A stretch of 64,000 nt of DNA, taken from NCBI RefSeq assembly GCF_029227915.1, contig NC_079884.1, positions 14,940,001-15,004,000 on the forward strand. Reading direction: 5' to 3'. The notes beneath the pieces are model-generated. The model was not told the DNA's origin and made no database searches. It saw only the letters and a list, made by a program, of their open reading frames with translations. Position 1 is the stretch's first letter. Every line of letters begins with the position of its first letter. The position numbers and the translations under genes are program-made. This stretch comes from Hydractinia symbiolongicarpus. Its lineage: Eukaryota > Cnidaria > Hydrozoa > Anthoathecata > Hydractiniidae. Shown here piece by piece: positions 11,100 through 23,033 of the stretch.

Positions 11100-11730
11100 T
11101 CAGCCAAAAAAATTTCGCAGTCTCGACCAAACTGTATTAGGTTCGGATATCAACGCATTAGCACCTAAAAATAAAGAAAAGTAAAGAAAGGATCAAGGTT
11201 CTTTTCTAGTAAATGAGTCGTAAGGTCGGTTTCCACTAAGCATCGAAATGGTTATGCTACGACGATTGAGGCTTTCTAACAGTCTTAAGCCTTCCGACGT
11301 CTAGTGAAAACCACCATTTAGTATTCAAACATGAATCTAAAAAGTGCCTCTAAAACTGCTTCTAATATAATAATACATACCACTCCTTTCCCCAGAGCTC
11401 TGGGGACGAGAACGCGTACCAACACCAATTATCATTATTAAAATTTATCAAGCAAACTTTACTTCTAACTGCTCCAAATCAATATGTTTTTTTAAAAAAA
11501 GGAAAACACCTGATAGAAAAGGTTCGTACTAAGAAGTTCTTTTATGAAAAATAAGCAATTCGTTATACCCATGACACAGTTTCCTGGTGAGAGACCCTGT
11601 GGATCGTCAGGTGCGTAGGAACAAATCAAATGACTTTCTCAGTAGCCATGGGCTTCTAATTGTCCACAGCATGTTTCGTCTTCAACTTTTGCACATTCGT
11701 AACACCCACATGCATCGCGCACCACACCAC
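11100..11730 (-). pseudogene. IGFBP-domain gene, left copy: exons 2 and 3 only, with nonsense change
   Basis: This is the duplicate of the intact gene at 37398-39458. Exon 2 (11569-11730, 162 bp) keeps its acceptor and donor and encodes the IGFBP cysteine pattern (ACGCYECAKVEDETCCGQLE). The codon that is TGC (Cys) in the right copy is TGA here (reading HGY-stop-ESHLI), and the GG of ETCGG has become CG in frame. Exon 3 (11100-11164, 65 bp) is intact and encodes a tail ending VWSRLRNFFG. No signal-peptide exon is recognisable upstream; similarity to the right copy fades near 12830, before the place where exon 1 should lie. The product would therefore lack secretion and several disulphides. Confidence 0.8.
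11224..11315. repeat. Short palindromic repeat GGTTTCCACTAAGC...TAGTGAAAACC
   Basis: A 92-bp foldback begins GGTCGGTTTCCACTAAGC and ends GTCTAGTGAAAACCACC. It sits in the intron between the last two IGFBP exons. A related copy occupies the same place in the right gene (37534-37620), so the insertion predates the segmental duplication. Confidence 0.6.
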
Positions 11731-12283
11731 CTAAAAAATAGCACGCCTTTTTTACGTAAAATCTGAAAGTTGTGATATTCTTTCGCAGTATTGCTATGAA
11801 AGGAAAAATAGCATAGCAGGTTAACGTATGGGATTTACACGGCACACTGAGATTTGAGAACTCTTTGTTTACTGCCCTCTTGAAACGTTACAAAACATTA
11901 CAACTGTATTTCGACATTCCAAACCACGCAGAGGACTGGGACGAGCCAGTATAAGATGCAGTTATGTAAATCGACCTCCCATATTGATTAGGATATGTTT
12001 GTTGTTAATAAACCTGTTTGTAACGTTAAATAGTAAATAGCTACCTTCTCACAAACAGGCACCGCGGAACTACGCTTTGCGTAGAAATAACAGGTTCTCG
12101 GTGATAAGACTATTTTTGTCTTCTGCGAGTCACCTTTCTTAGTAAGGAAAGTTGCAATTAATCCGTAGTTTTGTATGTATATGTTACGTATATTATATAT
12201 GTATATATGTATTATAATGCTACGTATATTATATAAGTCTATGGAAACTTTTGTAACTATACCTTTTTTATGCGAAATATACC

Positions 12284-12446
12284 TACGTACGTACATATGT
12301 ACCTACCTACCTACCTACATACCTACATACATACATACATGTCATACATACATGTCATACATACATACATACATACATGTCATACATACATACATGTCAT
12401 ACATACATACATGTCATACATACATGTCATACATACATACATACAT
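12284..12446. repeat. TACA/TACG microsatellite with CATGTCATACA units
   Basis: Tandem CTAC/CATA tetramers are interspersed with a higher-order CATGTCATACATACA unit. The apparent Tyr-Ile-His-Thr reading frames in three frames are artefacts of the repeat. Confidence 0.9.
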
Positions 12447-12834
12447 CATGTAAATCGACCAAATTCTTCGGTCCCTTCAGAATGAAACCCTTACAACAAA
12501 ACTACTTTAATTCGACGACTCATGTACTTCGACCAAATCGCGTGACCCCTGAAGAGTCGAATTACATGAGTTAAACTGTATGATCAAGTTCAAAGAACAC
12601 AGTGTGACGCGTTAATCTTGTTTGATTCGATTTTCTCATATTTATCGTTACTTGCTATAGAAACAAACGAGTGCGTGTTTGGTATAAGCTTATCTCCGCG
12701 AATCATTTGACAACGAGCTTTCAACTCTCTGTTCTAATGAGTCAGCTTTTCTTCGGTTAACTTTTTTTCTGATGCAAACACACCGTAGCAACGTAATTTT
12801 CTGTTGCCATAGAGAATGCCTGGAAATAGAGCTA

Positions 12835-14160
12835 TTGTAAATCCCACTTAGAACCTTACTTAGAACACATGTGAAGGAATTGTAACTTTTCTTTTCAAAT
12901 TATATCACAAAAAAAAATATTTCACTCACTTCTTTATGGTCAGAGACTTTTTAATTCATAACAGTCAACTTCCTTTTTTCAATAGACCTCTTTCAATAAT
13001 GCCTTTTTATGTTCAGCTGTGGTGGCGAAAAATCTAAACATTGCATGAAAACGATGTTAGTTTAGATAAATTTTAGGACGCCAAGTTGTTTACTAGCTGT
13101 TCTAACCTTAGTTATCAGCAAATGTTTGTTTTAAAATTTTAACTGCCATATATTATACTGCCATACTGTATATATTTAAAACTTTCTTAACTTCCTTAGG
13201 CCATCTGATTAAGTTATTGGGGTAAATCAATGGAGTATATATTAAACATTCTAAGGGAGTGCATTGAAACAACATGTGACTTGAAACAAATTGTGACTGG
13301 TTTATTCTTCTAAAATTCTCTTAGGTTTTAAAGGAATCACCCCCCCCCCAAAAAAAAAAAAAACTATTATTATTTCATTAAAGTTCACAGTTTTTTTATA
13401 AAAAATCTATTGCCCTCTTACAGTAGAATGCTTAAATTTGGAAACTCAAGAAGTATAATACAGAAAAGTGTTAATTCTATCAAATTTGTCTAAGAAGAGC
13501 ACCCTAATTAAAAAAAATTATTTTCACAAAGTTGTTGATCTTTGCTTTTAGGTACAAATAAATTACAATACCCATAGTTATACTACTTATTGACGGAACA
13601 ATTTGTGAATTTAAAAAACAACAACAACAGTAACATTCTTACATGCCATAATGTTTTAAAAAATTAAGGCTCAAGGGTTCTTATGTGTAAGCATGCTTTT
13701 ACCTTGGGTGATTGCATTGCTGTTATTACGAATTGTTAAATATATATCATGAAGACCAGTATTCCGCCGAATATCATCAACACAATATGCTTTAGGATAG
13801 CCAAGTCATAATGTTATTTAAAGATGTTTTAAAAAATAAAAGATATCCAATAACAGAGAATAAAGTTTATATATATGTCAACAACATTGGTTAAAGCTCC
13901 AACTAGTTAGTAGTAACCAATGCTAGTGCTAGTGTAGCTACTAAATATAAAATCCAAACCAATCAACCTAGCTAGCTAAACACTAGAAAAAATATAAACC
14001 AGCAACTTTAATAAGCCCAATGGGCACAAAGTAAATGCCATTTTTTATTTCTTTTACCAAAGGTTCATAATTTGCCCATTTGACAAGTTCATTTGAGAAA
14101 TAATAAAGGTAAACAAACTATATGTGCATCGTTTCGAGGATGGGGAAGTTATTACTCCGC
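12835..14160. other. Non-coding stretch
   Basis: AT-rich with homopolymer runs (C9 then A13 near 13340). No exon was found, in particular no signal-peptide exon matching the IGFBP genes. Confidence 0.5.
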
Positions 14161-14172
14161 AGAGAGTTATAA

Positions 14173-14215
14173 TGACGTAATTCTTATAAATGCAAGCATT
14201 TTATTGGCTGCTTAG
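14173..14215 (+). promoter_or_regulatory. Promoter-like cluster: CRE-like, TATA, inverted CCAAT
   Basis: TGACGTAA (14173-14180, CREB/ATF-type half palindrome), TATAAA (14185-14190) and ATTGGCTG (inverted CCAAT) lie within 45 bp, about 490 bp upstream of the first coding exon of the KDZ-like gene. Orientation and role are inferred. Confidence 0.35.
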
Positions 14216-14683
14216 TTTATTGCTGATCCAGCATTCGAATGTAAACAAACAGCGGGCAAAGAAAAGCAGACGGTAGCTACACGAGTTGAATTACGTTGAA
14301 TTTAGCTATACAGCTACCTAAAAAAGTAATATGGAAATTATGGCAATTATGTCAAACATACCATTTCATGGCTATTAACTAGCTGGCCAGTATTTCGTTT
14401 GTTATCCCAGCTAGAAAATGTGTTTAACATAGCAAATTATTTGATTTTGGAGTATTATTCTGTACTAGAGCTGTAGCTCCAAAATGTGTCTGTTGGTTTC
14501 TTTTAGAAATATAAATACCAGTTGCTTCTCCATTACTAACTACTAACTACAGTAAAATGTATCCAGAATAAGTCTGCAAGGTCAAATCTAGAGCAAGATC
14601 TATTCAATCAATTTTCGATGAAAACCCTCCACTTTTTGAATTACTGCTCTTTACTTTGAATCGTAAACTACCTATCTATAAAT

Positions 14684-15775
14684 ATGCTAAATGTAAAAAA
14701 AGCAAGTTGCAGTGAGTTGTTGAACTCTGTGGATGTTGAAAAGGTAAACATACACCCATATGCAGTTTCTAATTTTGGGGGGGGTTTTAGAACAGAGCTC
14801 TATATTAATTTTTATAGCTATAGCTATATGTTTTATGTCAAAACAGTGGAAGTAAAATAATAAAGTCGATGATTTTAAACACGTTGTGTTTTCGCATAAT
14901 GTTTAAACATGTATAGAATTAATTTCTTTATGGAGAAACATTTAAATACATATACCTTGTTTTATTTTAGTTTGAAAGTCTTCCATATGGGCAGAAGTAT
15001 ATATCTGATGATATTGATACTATATTAGATGTAGCCCATATGAAGAATCATTATGTAGTTTCTTGTAACAAAGACAAAAATCTGCTATGGAAAGCAGCTC
15101 AACGGAAAAATATTGATCCACCGGATGTAGTAATTTACAATTTCAGTGCTGCTTTAATAGATAAAGCATCTCAAGTTCCAGGATTTGAAAATGTTCCAGT
15201 ACCTGTAATGAATATTCTGATGGAATATGGAAATAATTATATTGTAAGTGCCTAACTATAGCAGCTGTTTTTGTTCTGTATTTTTTTTTCTTGCCAAGAA
15301 AATACTAAAATTTTGCACAGGAAATATTTTTGTATTATAATTTTGTATTATTATATATACAAAATAATGAAGATTGTCCTATCACATTTGTCACTGATGT
15401 AAGCATTTTTTTTAGCTGGCATGTTATTAAATTTTAACATGTTTTGCAGTCTTGACTTATTTCACAGGCACATGACGATATTATTTTGGAAAGCATTATT
15501 GAATGTTCAGACAAAGACGCAGAGGTTAGTAAGTTATTGTTTATTAATCTTAGTGCAATGGAGAATTTATGTTTTTAGAATGAAATTAGTGTATTCTTGC
15601 CTCTTATTATTCACAATACAACATAGGGAATGGGTAACTAACAATAAAAACAAACTATTTCTCTGTTATTAGGTTGGTGTTATAGCAACATTATATTATC
15701 ATAATATCATAATATTATTGTACTTTTATTATCTTTAGATATTTAATTCCCAATCTGAGGAACCAATTGAGAATG
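14684..15775 (+). pseudogene. KDZ-like transposase gene, N-terminal exons
   Basis: Four short exons join in frame: 14684-14743 (ATG start, ends VDVEK), 14971-15243 (begins FESLPYGQKYISDDID, contains PPDVVIYNFSAALIDK and FENVPVPVMNILMEYGNNYI), 15468-15524 (AHDDIILESIIECSDKDAE) and 15739-15775. All have AG acceptors and GT donors, and the first three junctions are phase 0. The junction from 15775 (phase 1) to the next exon at 16646 (needs phase 2) does not keep frame, so a base has been lost or an exon is missing. Assignment to the transposase gene rests on order and strand only. These residues show no domain that I recognise. Confidence 0.55.
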
Positions 15776-15845
15776 GTAATTATATATAATACTTTCACAT
15801 TTTATGTTAAATTTTATTACTGTAATCATGCTGATGATAATTTAA

Positions 15846-16598
15846 CCCTATTCGGTCCGGGGGGGGAGGGGGGGGATTCCGCCCCCCCCCTGACGGTTTT
15901 TTTTAATAACTCCTGATTGCTTTCTTATATGGCTATGATACTTACCGAGTTTCAACATTTATCTATTAGACACCTGCATGCTAAATTTTTAGGTCCCATA
16001 CCTTTCAGAGGCTTTGATATTGGCCATTACTCGAAACTAACCCTAAAATCTCTATGAAATCCTTATAATGGGGAAAATATAATAACTCCTGTTAGGATTA
16101 TCCTTAGAACTTGAAGCTTGCAACACAACTTTGTTTCATCAAGAAGAATCATTTTGAATAATTTTGACACGTGAATAATCTGATTTCCCGATTTTGTCGC
16201 ATTTTACCCGAAAATCGGAAAAAACGGATTTTCGGGCAATTTTTGCAATTTTTTATTCGATCCATGTAAAAACCGAAAGATATGTTAAAAAAAATTTATT
16301 TAGCTTTCAAAAACTTCAAACAGAATGTAAAAATTCGCTCTAGAACAAAAGTAATTATATTTTAAGCAGATAGTGGCATTTCTAACAATTTTCAAGCTTC
16401 CGATGACGTCACAGAAAATGTGCTGACGCAAGCAAAAAGTTATTGCCCCCATTTTGTTCCTTTTATGACGTACTATAAGTGTGCCAAGTTTGATTCAATT
16501 TGAACAATCCTATGAAAAGTTATTGAGGGGGGGCGGAATCCCCCCCCCCCCCCCCCCCCCGGTCATAGTATGTTCGAAAAACCCCAGACCGAATAGGG
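15846..16598. mobile_element. TTAA-flanked MITE, piggyBac-like
   Basis: The element has 12-13 bp perfect terminal inverted repeats (CCCTATTCGGTC at 15846; GACCGAATAGGG ending 16598) bounded by TTAA on both sides (15842-15845 and 16599-16602), the insertion signature of piggyBac-type transposases. Subterminal parts are also inverted: a G-run followed by ATTCCGCCCCCC at the left mirrors GGGGGCGGAATCCCC at the right, the latter with a C-run of about 22. There is no coding capacity. It lies within an intron of the KDZ-like gene. Confidence 0.85.
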
Positions 16599-16645
16599 TT
16601 AAATTATGCAAGAATTACTTCATAACTTGTGATTTTTTCTATTAG

Positions 16646-18237
16646 ATATTTTAATCTTAAAAATAAATTTCAAACTTATATTCAAGAGGCTATTGATACA
16701 GATAATAGCACGCCTCAACTAATTGTTGCAGAAAAAAAATTGCTCCTGTTGTCGACCTATACAGATTGCACAGATTGCATTCTTTATGGCCTTCCATTAG
16801 TGTTTGAGATTGACAGTAAATACTACTTGTATATAAGGTGCGTAACATTTTCCTTTTTGCATTATGATGACTAAATTATGTTTACTTCAAAACCGTAACC
16901 TATTCTATTATTATGAAAACAACCAAATGCTGTTTTTTGTGTCTGCATAGGTATTTTGAAACTGAACTACTAAAGGGTTTCTTTCATTCTGCTGGAGTGG
17001 AACTTATAAAGTCAGCATTAACCGAAATAACTTTTGAAGAAACTTATCTCATGTCAATATACAATGATTGGGATGTGAAAGCTGCACAATCTCATCGTTC
17101 AACTGATAAATGTAGTATGTTAATTACAATAACCATTGGCAGTTTCAAAAAGTTTTGATAAATTCATGTTCTGATTTTACTATTTATTTTTTTTACATTG
17201 TGTCCTTTTATTTGTCTAATTCAGGTAAAGGGACATCTAAGAACAGCAATGTCTTTAAAATGATAACCCAAGGAAATCAATCAGCACTGAATAAATCTTT
17301 ACCACTTGGACACACTGTCTTAAAAAGAAGATTTTTGTCAAATACCCCTGGTTATATTGTTTTTTCCCGAAGGAATGCAAGTAAATGCAGAAATAAAGAC
17401 CCAAAGAACTTGTGTTTTGTGTATGCTTTTTTATATGCAAAATATTGTCAGCAGTTTAAAATTATTGTCAAAAGATTAGGATATATTTTAAAGCAGCACT
17501 TATTCTACTGAATGTGTAACTCTGACTTCCAACTAACAAAGGCACTGTAATGCACTTTAAATATATTTAATTATTTTTAAAGGTTCTTTAAAGTCGAGTG
17601 ATTGGGAGAAGTAAGTAAATGGGATCACCTAATTAAAGACTATCTAATCAATCCATCACAGAACCACAAATATTCCACCTTTAAATACATTGTGCAGCAT
17701 TTCGGTAAAAAGACTACTTTAACGTTAGAAGAGCAGTTTTTCACGTTATCTGTTATTCCCAACTTTCACAGATGGGAAGCAAATAAATCCAGTGGTGTAA
17801 AGAAAGAAGAATGTTTTATTGGTAGCGGACGATCACCAAGACACCAAGTGTTAAGATTAATTTTGCAATTATTTGATATAGATGAAGATTTTAATATGGT
17901 GGATCAGATAAAGCAGAAGCGATATGCTATCTTAAATGACGTTTTCAACAATACTTACCATCGCCTCCGTCAAGAATATGCCCCGCTTGTAAAGAAAAGG
18001 GGACAGTCAAGGAGAGTAAAGCCTAGACTGACAATGCAAACACTCTTGCGTCAGCTAAACATATCTGACGAGGAATTTAAAAGCATGCAACATCAAAATA
18101 AAATGGAAAGCATTTCTTTATATCAAGCATTTAAAGATAATATACTGAATCACGGAACCTTAAAATGGAGAGTATTTAGCAGTACTAATCAAACAGTTGT
18201 AATGAACGATTATGACTCCGAAACTGGCGACTTTAAG
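16646..18237 (+). pseudogene. KDZ-like transposase gene, middle exons
   Basis: Exons with good splice sites are 16646-16837 (includes TDCTDCILYGLPLVFEID), 16951-17111, 17225-17380 and 17583-18237. The last encodes about 215 residues (begins WDHLIKDYLINPSQNHKYST after a break; contains KRGQSRRVKPRLTMQTLLRQ). At 17611-17620 the frame reads WEK then a TAA and an eight-base interval before WDHLIKD resumes in another frame, so a frameshift disables the exon. The other three junctions join in phase. I do not recognise a named domain here. Confidence 0.55.
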
Positions 18238-18350
18238 GTAGAAATGACTTTCATATTTTAATATTAAACATAGATTATAATGTCCTATGCAATTTTTTAT
18301 CCTTGTTTCACAATGGTTCACATTTTACATTTTTGTTTTCTTGCCTTTAG

Positions 18351-20793
18351 TTTTTTTATTATGTTATTGTATTCATGGAAGCCTCACCTCAGGATAACGA
18401 TGTTGTCTGGAATTGTTCCTGTGGAACATTTCGTGTATTAATGTCTACTGTGCAGATGAATTTTGGCGAAATTACTTGGGAAGGATTGATGTGTCTTCAT
18501 TGCCGTTTGTTGAAAGAATTACAGCTACAGGTAGAGGTTATTTTGACTGATTTACTTTGTGTTATTATTCGTAAATAAATTTTGCTCTCTAAATGTAAAT
18601 ACAGGGAAAATTTGCAGTTAAGAAAATGAGAAAGTTATTTTTGTTTATATCTTGTAGCATAACGTTCGCCGTGTTGATTTAAGTTCTGATCACGCGTATA
18701 CGAGAGAAATTCTGAATACAGATGCACCAGTAAATAAAGCCATCATTTCACACAATTATCCTGTAATTCTTTTGCCAACGCAACATTTGTTCAACCAAAA
18801 GTATAACGTGGTTTCAAAAGACGAAGTTCAGTTTATTTTGATCCATTCACTGGAATGTGGAAATTCAATTCACCTTTTCCTCATACTGTGAGTCAAGATC
18901 CGTTCGAAAGAAACTTGCTTGATAATTGTCGTCAAAGAAACCTCTTGGTAGCATCGTTTGAAAACGATACGTGTATGAACTTCTTTCCCCTTTGTACAGA
19001 TGAGTTGTGTGAATGTCAGGTAATAATTCTTAATAGTATCGTGCATTGCTGTTTTAGTGGGATCTTTATACATTTTTTATGGTGTTTTTTTTACAGTTGC
19101 CCTGGAAAGTTGACAACAATGGAAATAAAGTTTATGCTTTCGATTGTGTTACTACACTTTATACTTTAACTGGTATTTTGAAGGCCAAAGTTTTTAAACT
19201 GGTTTGTTCGTCTAACACATGTGTTATTCGGTGGAATGGCTCCAATGAGTGTATATTTGCTGGGAATTTGTCGAAATGGTCACTAAAGTCAAGTGCAACT
19301 TTGCTGCACATTGCGATATAGTTACTTCGATATATCAATGCAGCAATTGTAGTTCTGTTTCTTTCATGTCAGCTAAAACATTTAGAAAACTGTTTTTTAC
19401 ATGGGCGTCTAACCAAAATGTCGATTTTCGTGTGGCTTGCTCTTGGTGTGGAAATGAGCCAAAGATATTGGCAGCTGATGCAACAAAGATTGGTGTGGCC
19501 CGCAAGAATGTCAATATTGGGCCAGTTGAAAGACAACATACCGAACAACTTCAACGCACCATTCACAGAAGATTTGACCAATGTTTTCTAACGTACCCAT
19601 CAAAAGAAACTGTCCCTAGGCTTGACGATCGCAAGAGAGCGGAAGCTTTAATCAGGGAGAGCAGAAAACATCTTAAACAAATCATGTCTTCTCATAACGG
19701 TTTTCTATGTCAACCATCTCTAACTGCTGAAGAATTAGCCAACAGAAACAGGTCATTGCTGGAGTGTTTTCCACAACCATGCCGAAGTCTTTTGCGTCGA
19801 CTTTTCCGTATGGAAATGGGCAACGATCAAAAAATTGCTACGACGAAGTTATTTCGGTTGTTAAGTTACGACTCACCTCTTCGATCAGTTATTCCAAGTG
19901 CTTTTTTTTCAACCCTTGCTCAATTCCTGGATGATGTCGACAACAGAAGAATCCCAAACATGACAGGGCTGCTAATGAATTCAAAAAGATTTGCACCCGT
20001 AGTTGGTACCTTTATCAATTCGTTCTTTCTTGTAAACAGTCTTGATAACGATGCTTTAAGCGTGCTAAGACATTTATTTGCTAGGGTCAAGTTCATTCAT
20101 GAAAACGACGTATTACCTGAAGAACCTCTGGTTATACGCTGTTACAACCCACCAAAGTATGGACGATCGTATTATTTCACACCAGACGGGGGACAAATAA
20201 GACACGCTCGAAAGTTCGACATTGACAACGAACGCACATCTTTAGTACATGACGACACACCTACGAACTCAAAATGTTGAAAGAATTACCCAGTTGTGGC
20301 GTTAAAGGGGTCTTCATTCATGTTTCTTTGGTCTTGCCCTATCCATGGCCACTGCTACGGCTTCCACATAGTAAATGGAAGTGAAGGTCGTAAAGATGCT
20401 GCACATTCACTCTATACACATTTACCTGTCGCCCCAGAAAATATATATTATGATTTTTCCTGCAGCCTTAAAGAGTACTGTTTGAATAGGGAAGCCGGGT
20501 ACTTTAGAAATACTCGTTTTTTCCACGATGTCTTTCACGGTTACAGTCACGGCTGTTCGTCTGTTTACAACAGCAAATCCTTTCCTGGTTTAACCTCTGT
20601 AAACACATCCATATGTGAGCAGTTTAATTCATACCTACAATGTATCAAGTCTTCTGCAAAACATATGTCCGAAACTAATTTCATGTTTTTTGCACAGTTT
20701 ATGATTCATATTTGGAATCAAAAAAAGAAGTCATCCTACGATAAAAAACTACGGCTTGCATTAAGTCATGCTGATACGCATGATGAATATTGA
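18351..20793 (+). pseudogene. KDZ-superfamily transposase catalytic region, decayed
   Basis: Exons 18351-18530, 18658-19019 and 19097-20793. The order matches KDZ (Kyakuja-Dileera-Zisupton) transposases: a CxC-type cysteine cluster (CSNCSS ... VACSWCGNEPKIL), then AADATKIGV with the first catalytic Asp. Further on are WSCPIHGHCYGFH, YYDFSCSLKEYCLNREAG with the second Asp, FFHDVFHGYSHGC and NTSICEQFNSYLQ with the catalytic Glu. Breaks: frame change near 18825-18840 (before FDPFTGMWKF), frame change near 19250, and an in-frame TGA at 20278-20280 after TNSKC. The last exon is otherwise open for over 500 codons. I recall similar sequences annotated in animals as 'HMG domain-containing protein 3-like'; that is memory, not a search. 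Confidence 0.75.
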
Positions 20794-20915
20794 ATTTTTA
20801 TAATTTGTTTGCAGCTACTGTTCTTTGTTTTTATGTTTTTTAGTTTTTTATTTATACTTTCTTAGTGGACGACTTATAACTTTGACAACATCTTCAACAT
20901 ACTATTATTATTTGA

Positions 20916-21538
20916 AGAATCTCTAATTCATCATTATTTAAAGCCTTGGACGGTAATGGACATAACACCGACGTCAACGACAACGGAACGACTGAATTGA
21001 CGAAAATGAAAGAAAAACGTAGATCACAGGTATGAAGCTAATTTTAAGAAACAATTTATGTATCTTTACAACCACAAAATATGTCACTTTAAAATTAACA
21101 TTTGTTTTGCGTGATCAACCTCCTGTCCAGGAGCCCAGTGTGAAACTTAAACTGAGCGCACACAAGGAAGAATTGCCGCGGACTTGCCTTTCATTCGGAA
21201 TCTGTTCTACTCAAAATCACTTTTCAGACCAAAATCCAACCAAACAACATAAACTCTTCCCACACAAGGAAGAATTGTCGCGGACTCGCCTTTCATTCGG
21301 AATCTGTTCTATTCAAAATCCCCTTTCAGACCAAAATTTAACGAAACATCATAAACTCATCCCACAGAAGGAAGAATTGTCGCGGTCTCGCCTTTCATTC
21401 GGAATCTGTTCTATTCAAAATCCCTTTTCAGACCAAAATTTAACGAAACATCATAAACTCATCCCACAGAAGGAAGAATTGTCGCGGACCCGCCTTTCAT
21501 TCGGAATCTTTTCTAATCAAAATCCCTTTTCAGGCTAA
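20916..21538 (+). CDS. Possible 3' exons with four 34-residue tandem repeats
   Basis: An open stretch 20916-21029 ends TKMKEKRRSQ at a GT donor (CACAG|GTATGAAG) and joins in phase to an acceptor at 21130 (TGTCCAG|GAG). The second exon carries four tandem 102-bp units to a TAA at 21538. Each unit has a KEELSRTRLSFGICSIQNP core followed by FSDQNLTKHHKLIP. Units 2-4 are nearly identical. It may be the tail of the KDZ-like gene or a separate gene. No family is recognised. The repeats are basic and Ser/Leu-Phe rich with no signal peptide. Confidence 0.4.
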
Positions 21539-21544
21539 AATTCA

Positions 21545-22229
21545 ACCAAACAACACAAATGGAGCCTACTAACATATTATCATGAATGAATATGGATTTC
21601 TTTATAATTCGGAATTTTGTGCTAAAAAGCCAATTCGTAAAAGCAAGGTTTTTCCATGTGTATGGATGGTTTTTTGAAATTAAAAGTTACAGCCATACGT
21701 TTTCTGAAGGGTGGCAAATTTCATGTGTATAGATTTCTTAGAGATACAGGGTATTTTTTCAAACTTACTTTGGAAGATGCAATATAAAACAACTTTGATG
21801 GAATTTTGTTCAGACTTTTTTAAATATGTAGAAATATACATAACTTTACATCGTAAATATAATCACTAAGTATATATACAATACAAAATTCAAACAAAAT
21901 AAAAAATTTACTGGTTCAGAGGCCCTTTTTGGAATGTAAACGTTCAACTTGGTATGGTGGTCCAGCCTTGTAATTTCTTTTACACATTTTTACATCCATC
22001 TATAATAAAATAAGTCAAATTACTTTTAAAAAGTAGGACAATCTGCCATTTTTTAAATAGGTATATAAACGTTTAACAAATATTTTTTAACAAAGTTTCC
22101 TCAAATAATTATTTTTTAACATTAGAAATAGATATAACATCGCTCTAAATTGACATAATAACAGGAAGGAATGAGAATGGCAGGATGTTACCACAAAATA
22201 ATACTAAACAAATAGTCCTTTTTTCATGT
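21545..22229. other. Non-coding AT-rich stretch
   Basis: No exon seen. It includes a palindromic-like TTTCATGTGTATAGA repeat pair (21645-21740). Confidence 0.45.
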
Positions 22230-22346
22230 GTAACACCATAGTTAATAGAAAAAACACTGGTTCGGAAGATCGGCAAACTTCAAAGGATTCTCAAACGGTG
22301 TTTATAAGTACGTCACGTGACCTTGATAATGCACGATCATTTCAAA

Positions 22347-23007
22347 ATGGCTTTTAATGTAGGAGGAAATGATAGTGTTTTGGTATTCTTAGATACTTTT
22401 GAGGATGACTTTGAAGATATTATTGAAGTTTTAAACGAAGATGAATATATAAATGAATTCTCAAACGATCTATGTGAAGACGTAAGTAATGTTTTGTTTT
22501 GTTTGTGCTGTTTTGATTGAAAATGTAGGACAGCTAGGCTGCTGGGGAGAGAGGGAAAGCTTTTTGTATGTCACAGAAAATGTTAATATGACCACATTAT
22601 TATCATTTAAGATCGAACTTGGCAACTTTCCCTGTGAAGTATGTGACAAAGTGTGCAAAAGTAAAGGTGGATTAAAACTTCATTGCATTAAGAAGCACAA
22701 TAATAATGATCTTGAGGCTAAGAAGGAAGATGAACAAAAGGAAGAACTAGTTGACGAAGAATTTATAACTAAACTTTTAAGAAAGGCATTGGAAAATGTA
22801 GTTACTAGTGACAATGTTTTTTCAGAAATTATTTCAAAAGAATTTCAAGCATATGAAGAGTATGGTTTTGACAGAGCTATCTCACAAAAAATAGTACATC
22901 AACTTCACCAACATAAAATTAGCCATAACAAATCATCAGAAAAATTCTATTCTTCATACTATACAAATATTGTTACACATGCTATAAATTTATACCCCCA
23001 TCGATAA
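22347..23007 (+). CDS. C2H2 zinc-finger protein inside the TIR element
   Basis: Two exons join in phase 0: 22347-22481 (ATG; acidic MAFNVGGNDSVLVFLDTF..., ends SNDLCED at GTAAGT) and 22612-23007 (begins IELGNFPCEVC). The second contains one C2H2 finger, PCEVCDKVCKSKGGLKLHC followed by IKKH, then an acidic-basic linker and a helical region with EYGFDRAISQKI. It stops at 23005. Similar-looking downstream sequence continues in other frames (23034-23581), so the true C-terminus was probably longer and the copy is damaged. The likely role is binding element or host DNA; inferred. Confidence 0.65.
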
Positions 23008-23033
23008 ACAGTAAATACTTCAAAATAGTTCTC

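Larger units (their letters stand above)
10965..12830. repeat. Segmental duplication, left copy (IGFBP block)
   Basis: It aligns in order with 37260-38790: conserved runs include GATCATGGAGACAGTT, both exons, the AAACCACGCAGAGGACTGG block, and the CACACCGTAGCAACGTAAT block just before similarity ends. The left copy additionally carries the TACATACA microsatellite and AT-rich sequence at 11985-12560 that the right copy lacks. Confidence 0.8.

Noticed and set aside
12175-12574. Tyr-Ile-His-Thr repeat proteins in three frames
   Set aside because: Artefact of the TACATACA microsatellite.
13330-13362. C9-A13 homopolymer run as a regulatory or recoding site
   Set aside because: It lies in non-coding sequence with no frame on either side.
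20278-20280. TGA as selenocysteine in the KDZ-like protein (Cys-Sec pair)
   Set aside because: No SECIS-like hairpin could be identified, and the same gene has several frameshifts, so simple decay is the better explanation.
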